17,462 nucleotides of DNA from Bacteroidales bacterium UBA6428 (lineage in GTDB: Bacteria > Bacteroidota > Bacteroidia > Bacteroidales > UBA932): positions 322-17,783 of the forward strand of contig DJOW01000070.1 of NCBI GenBank assembly GCA_002437305.1, in the 5' to 3' direction. The position numbers were made by a program, and so were the translations under genes. The first letter of the stretch is position 1; each line of letters starts with the position of its first letter. The notes under the pieces are model-generated. The model made no database searches and was not told where the DNA came from. It saw only the letters and a program-made list of their open reading frames with translations. Shown here in pieces: positions 15,842-17,462 of the stretch.

Positions 15842-17152
15842 ATGTTTAACAATAAAAATATCACTTTATTATTCATTCTCATGGCTGGCATCATGGCCTG
15901 TTCCAGTTCCAATCCGGACGGGCCATTGAAGCCGGACGGCAACAATAACGGTGGAAATTCCGGAGTAAGCGGCGCCAAGGAGTGGAAATTGGTGTGGGAA
16001 GATGATTTCAATTATGAAAACTCCCGATTGGACGCTTCCTGGAATGCCGAAAACGGATCTGCCAGCCACATCGACTGCAGCAGGTGGAGAAGCAATGTCA
16101 CCACCGCCGACGGGAAACTGTATCTGAATAACAGGAAGGAACAGAAAGGAGGAAAGCAATGGACCAGCGGCAGCATCTGGACCAAGAAGACATTCAAATA
16201 TGGCAAATTTGAATGTCGCTACAAGTACGCCGAAGCGACGGGGGTGAACAATTCCTTCTGGATATTCCTCCCCTCCGTCTTCGAATTGGATATCAATGAA
16301 GGGAAATATCCCAATGTCATTGACATGACCGTACATGATTGGTCCACTAATATTCCCTATCCGGACGGGACGAGCGGCCACCCTACTTTTTCGTCCAAAT
16401 ACATAGCAGGGTCCACCCAAGTTTCCAAACCCGGGTACAGTTTTGAACTCCCTGCCAGCATAAAAACCCAACAGATACGGCTCACCATCCAAGACGCCGG
16501 CAATTTCCAGATAAAAGAGTTGCGCGTATTTCCACCGTCATCCACTCATTATCCAGATCCGATGACGGACGTCGATAAGCAGGCCTCATCCCTGCCCAAC
16601 TACGCCTTACAGGCAAATGTGAAAGCCAGTGGATACCTTCAGGCAGGCGGCGACCAGACACGTCCCTACGATGCAGTAAAACCTGAAAATGCAATCGATG
16701 GAGATCTTGGGACCGCATGGTATACCGAGAAGAACGCTGACGAAAAACACATCGAACTGACCTGGGATGAAAAAGTCTCCATAGGGTGCATCCAACTGGT
16801 CAACGGCTGGCAAGACGGATCAGGCACATGGCAATCGCTTCCTGTCTCATTCAAAATAGAGTATCTGGACGGCAACGGATGGAAAACAGCCATAGACCAC
16901 AACTACACACCGACGGTAGATTTAAGCAAAGACTTCCATACCTACGCCGTAGAGTGGAACAAAGAAGAAATCATATGGCTGTTCGACGGGAAAGAACTCT
17001 GGCGGAAGCCCAACCAATATTTCCACAAAGAAGCATCCATTTATTTGAGTGCGGCCATCGCCGACTGGGTAGGTCCGGTGACTGACAAGATAGACGGCAC
17101 AAGCATGGTGGTGGATTGGGTAAAAGTTTATCAAAAAGAAGAACAAAAATGA
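15842..17152 (+). CDS. GH16 endo-glycanase lipoprotein with inserted discoidin-like domain
   Basis: Secreted lipoprotein of 436 residues with Cys20 as lipidated residue (lipobox IMAC), then a Gly/Asn-rich linker (about 31-44), so it probably sits on the cell surface. The GH16 fold starts near 46 (EWKLVWEDDF). The catalytic motif is ELDINE at 148-153 (ExDxxE): Glu148 nucleophile, Asp150, Glu153 acid/base, followed by GKYPNVIDMTVHDW. The last catalytic strands resume at about 362-431 (DFHTYAVEWNKEEIIWLFDG to VVDWVKVYQ). Between them about 190 residues are inserted that resemble an F5/8 type C domain: IRLTIQDAGNFQIKELRVF (212-230) and ASGYLQAGG...AIDGDLGTAWYT (262-295). The likely job is first cutting of laminarin or mixed-linkage beta-glucan; some GH16 enzymes of gut Bacteroidetes instead cut mucin O-glycans. 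It overlaps the GH3 gene by four bases. Confidence 0.92.
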   Translation: MFNNKNITLLFILMAGIMACSSSNPDGPLKPDGNNNGGNSGVSGAKEWKLVWEDDFNYENSRLDASWNAENGSASHIDCSRWRSNVTTADGKLYLNNRKEQKGGKQWTSGSIWTKKTFKYGKFECRYKYAEATGVNNSFWIFLPSVFELDINEGKYPNVIDMTVHDWSTNIPYPDGTSGHPTFSSKYIAGSTQVSKPGYSFELPASIKTQQIRLTIQDAGNFQIKELRVFPPSSTHYPDPMTDVDKQASSLPNYALQANVKASGYLQAGGDQTRPYDAVKPENAIDGDLGTAWYTEKNADEKHIELTWDEKVSIGCIQLVNGWQDGSGTWQSLPVSFKIEYLDGNGWKTAIDHNYTPTVDLSKDFHTYAVEWNKEEIIWLFDGKELWRKPNQYFHKEASIYLSAAIADWVGPVTDKIDGTSMVVDWVKVYQKEEQK

Positions 17153-17462
17153 GCAGACAAATCTTCTTATATGGAATATCTGCCGCATCGATATTGCTGT
17201 TCACCTCTCTGCCGGCTTTCTCCCAATTGTACAAAAATCCGGACGCGCCCATAGAAGCGCGCGTCACGGACCTTCTGGGGCGTATGACACTGGAAGAGAA
17301 GGTTCTTCAACTGACCCAGTACACCTTGGGACGCAACAACAACGCGAACAATCTCGGCGAAAAAATACAAAAGATGCCGGCCGAAACCGGGTCGCTCATT
17401 TATTACGAAGAATCGCCCTCGCTGCGCAACCGTCTTCAACGGAAAGCCGTTGAAGAGTCCCG
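17149..17462 (+). CDS. GH3 exo-glycosidase, N-terminal part (cut by window end)
   Basis: The frame opens at ATG 17149, sharing ATGA with the GH16 stop, and runs 104 codons to the window edge without a stop. Residues 1-25 form a cleavable signal peptide (FLYGISAASILLFTSLPAFS then Gln26, AxS site, no lipobox), so the enzyme is periplasmic or exported. RVTDLLGRMTLEEKV at 38-52 is the hallmark start of BglX-type GH3 beta-glucosidases. The catalytic Asp region lies beyond the window, so specificity cannot be judged. Next to a GH16, the expected role is removing glucose from the non-reducing ends of imported beta-gluco-oligosaccharides. The alternative is another GH3 activity such as beta-xylosidase. 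Confidence 0.88.
   Translation, partial: MSRQIFLYGISAASILLFTSLPAFSQLYKNPDAPIEARVTDLLGRMTLEEKVLQLTQYTLGRNNNANNLGEKIQKMPAETGSLIYYEESPSLRNRLQRKAVEES

Overview
The window looks like part of a Bacteroidales chromosome (gut or rumen type; I cannot assign a genus). Four things point there: tandem SusC/SusD outer-membrane pairs, an ECF sigma / FecR anti-sigma pair feeding a TonB receptor with an STN domain, promoters of the Bacteroidetes type (TTG, about 20 bases, TAnnTTTG), and A-rich ribosome-binding regions without strong Shine-Dalgarno sequences.

Left part (about 1-3931): ordinary, apparently GC-richer genes. A MATE-family exporter lies on the minus strand, and its 3' end runs into a 12-base tandem repeat array at the window edge. 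A 192-base divergent intergenic region separates it from a plus-strand two-gene operon, a short-chain dehydrogenase and an ALDH3-like aldehyde dehydrogenase, with a 4-base ATGA overlap. The pair suggests stepwise alcohol to aldehyde to acid oxidation of a lipophilic substrate.

Right part (about 4000-17462, running off the end): a polysaccharide utilization locus (PUL), all on the plus strand and tightly packed. Order: ECF sigma factor, FecR-type anti-sigma factor, STN-containing SusC-like receptor, SusD-like lipoprotein, a second SusC-like receptor lacking STN and carboxypeptidase-regulatory domains, a second SusD-like lipoprotein, a GH16 endo-glycanase lipoprotein, and the start of a GH3 exo-glycosidase cut by the window edge. 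A likely working model: GH16 cuts a beta-glucan (laminarin or mixed-linkage type) at the cell surface, the two SusCD pairs import the oligosaccharides, and periplasmic GH3 trims them. Transport through SusC1 signals through STN to FecR and the sigma factor, which raises expression of the locus. A mucin-type substrate for the GH16 cannot be excluded from sequence alone.

Most worth a second look: (1) the GH16 carries a large insertion after its catalytic motif that reads as an F5/8 type C (discoidin) domain with its halves in swapped order, a possible circular permutation; (2) the two SusC proteins divide labour, the second lacking STN, the regulatory domain and a clear TonB box; (3) a 23-base-period direct repeat with a perfect 10-base palindrome lies directly before SusC1; (4) a 12-base minisatellite supplies the C-terminal tail of the MATE protein. 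I found no RNA genes, CRISPR arrays, insertion sequences or phage genes. No gene-free stretch exceeds 300 bases.
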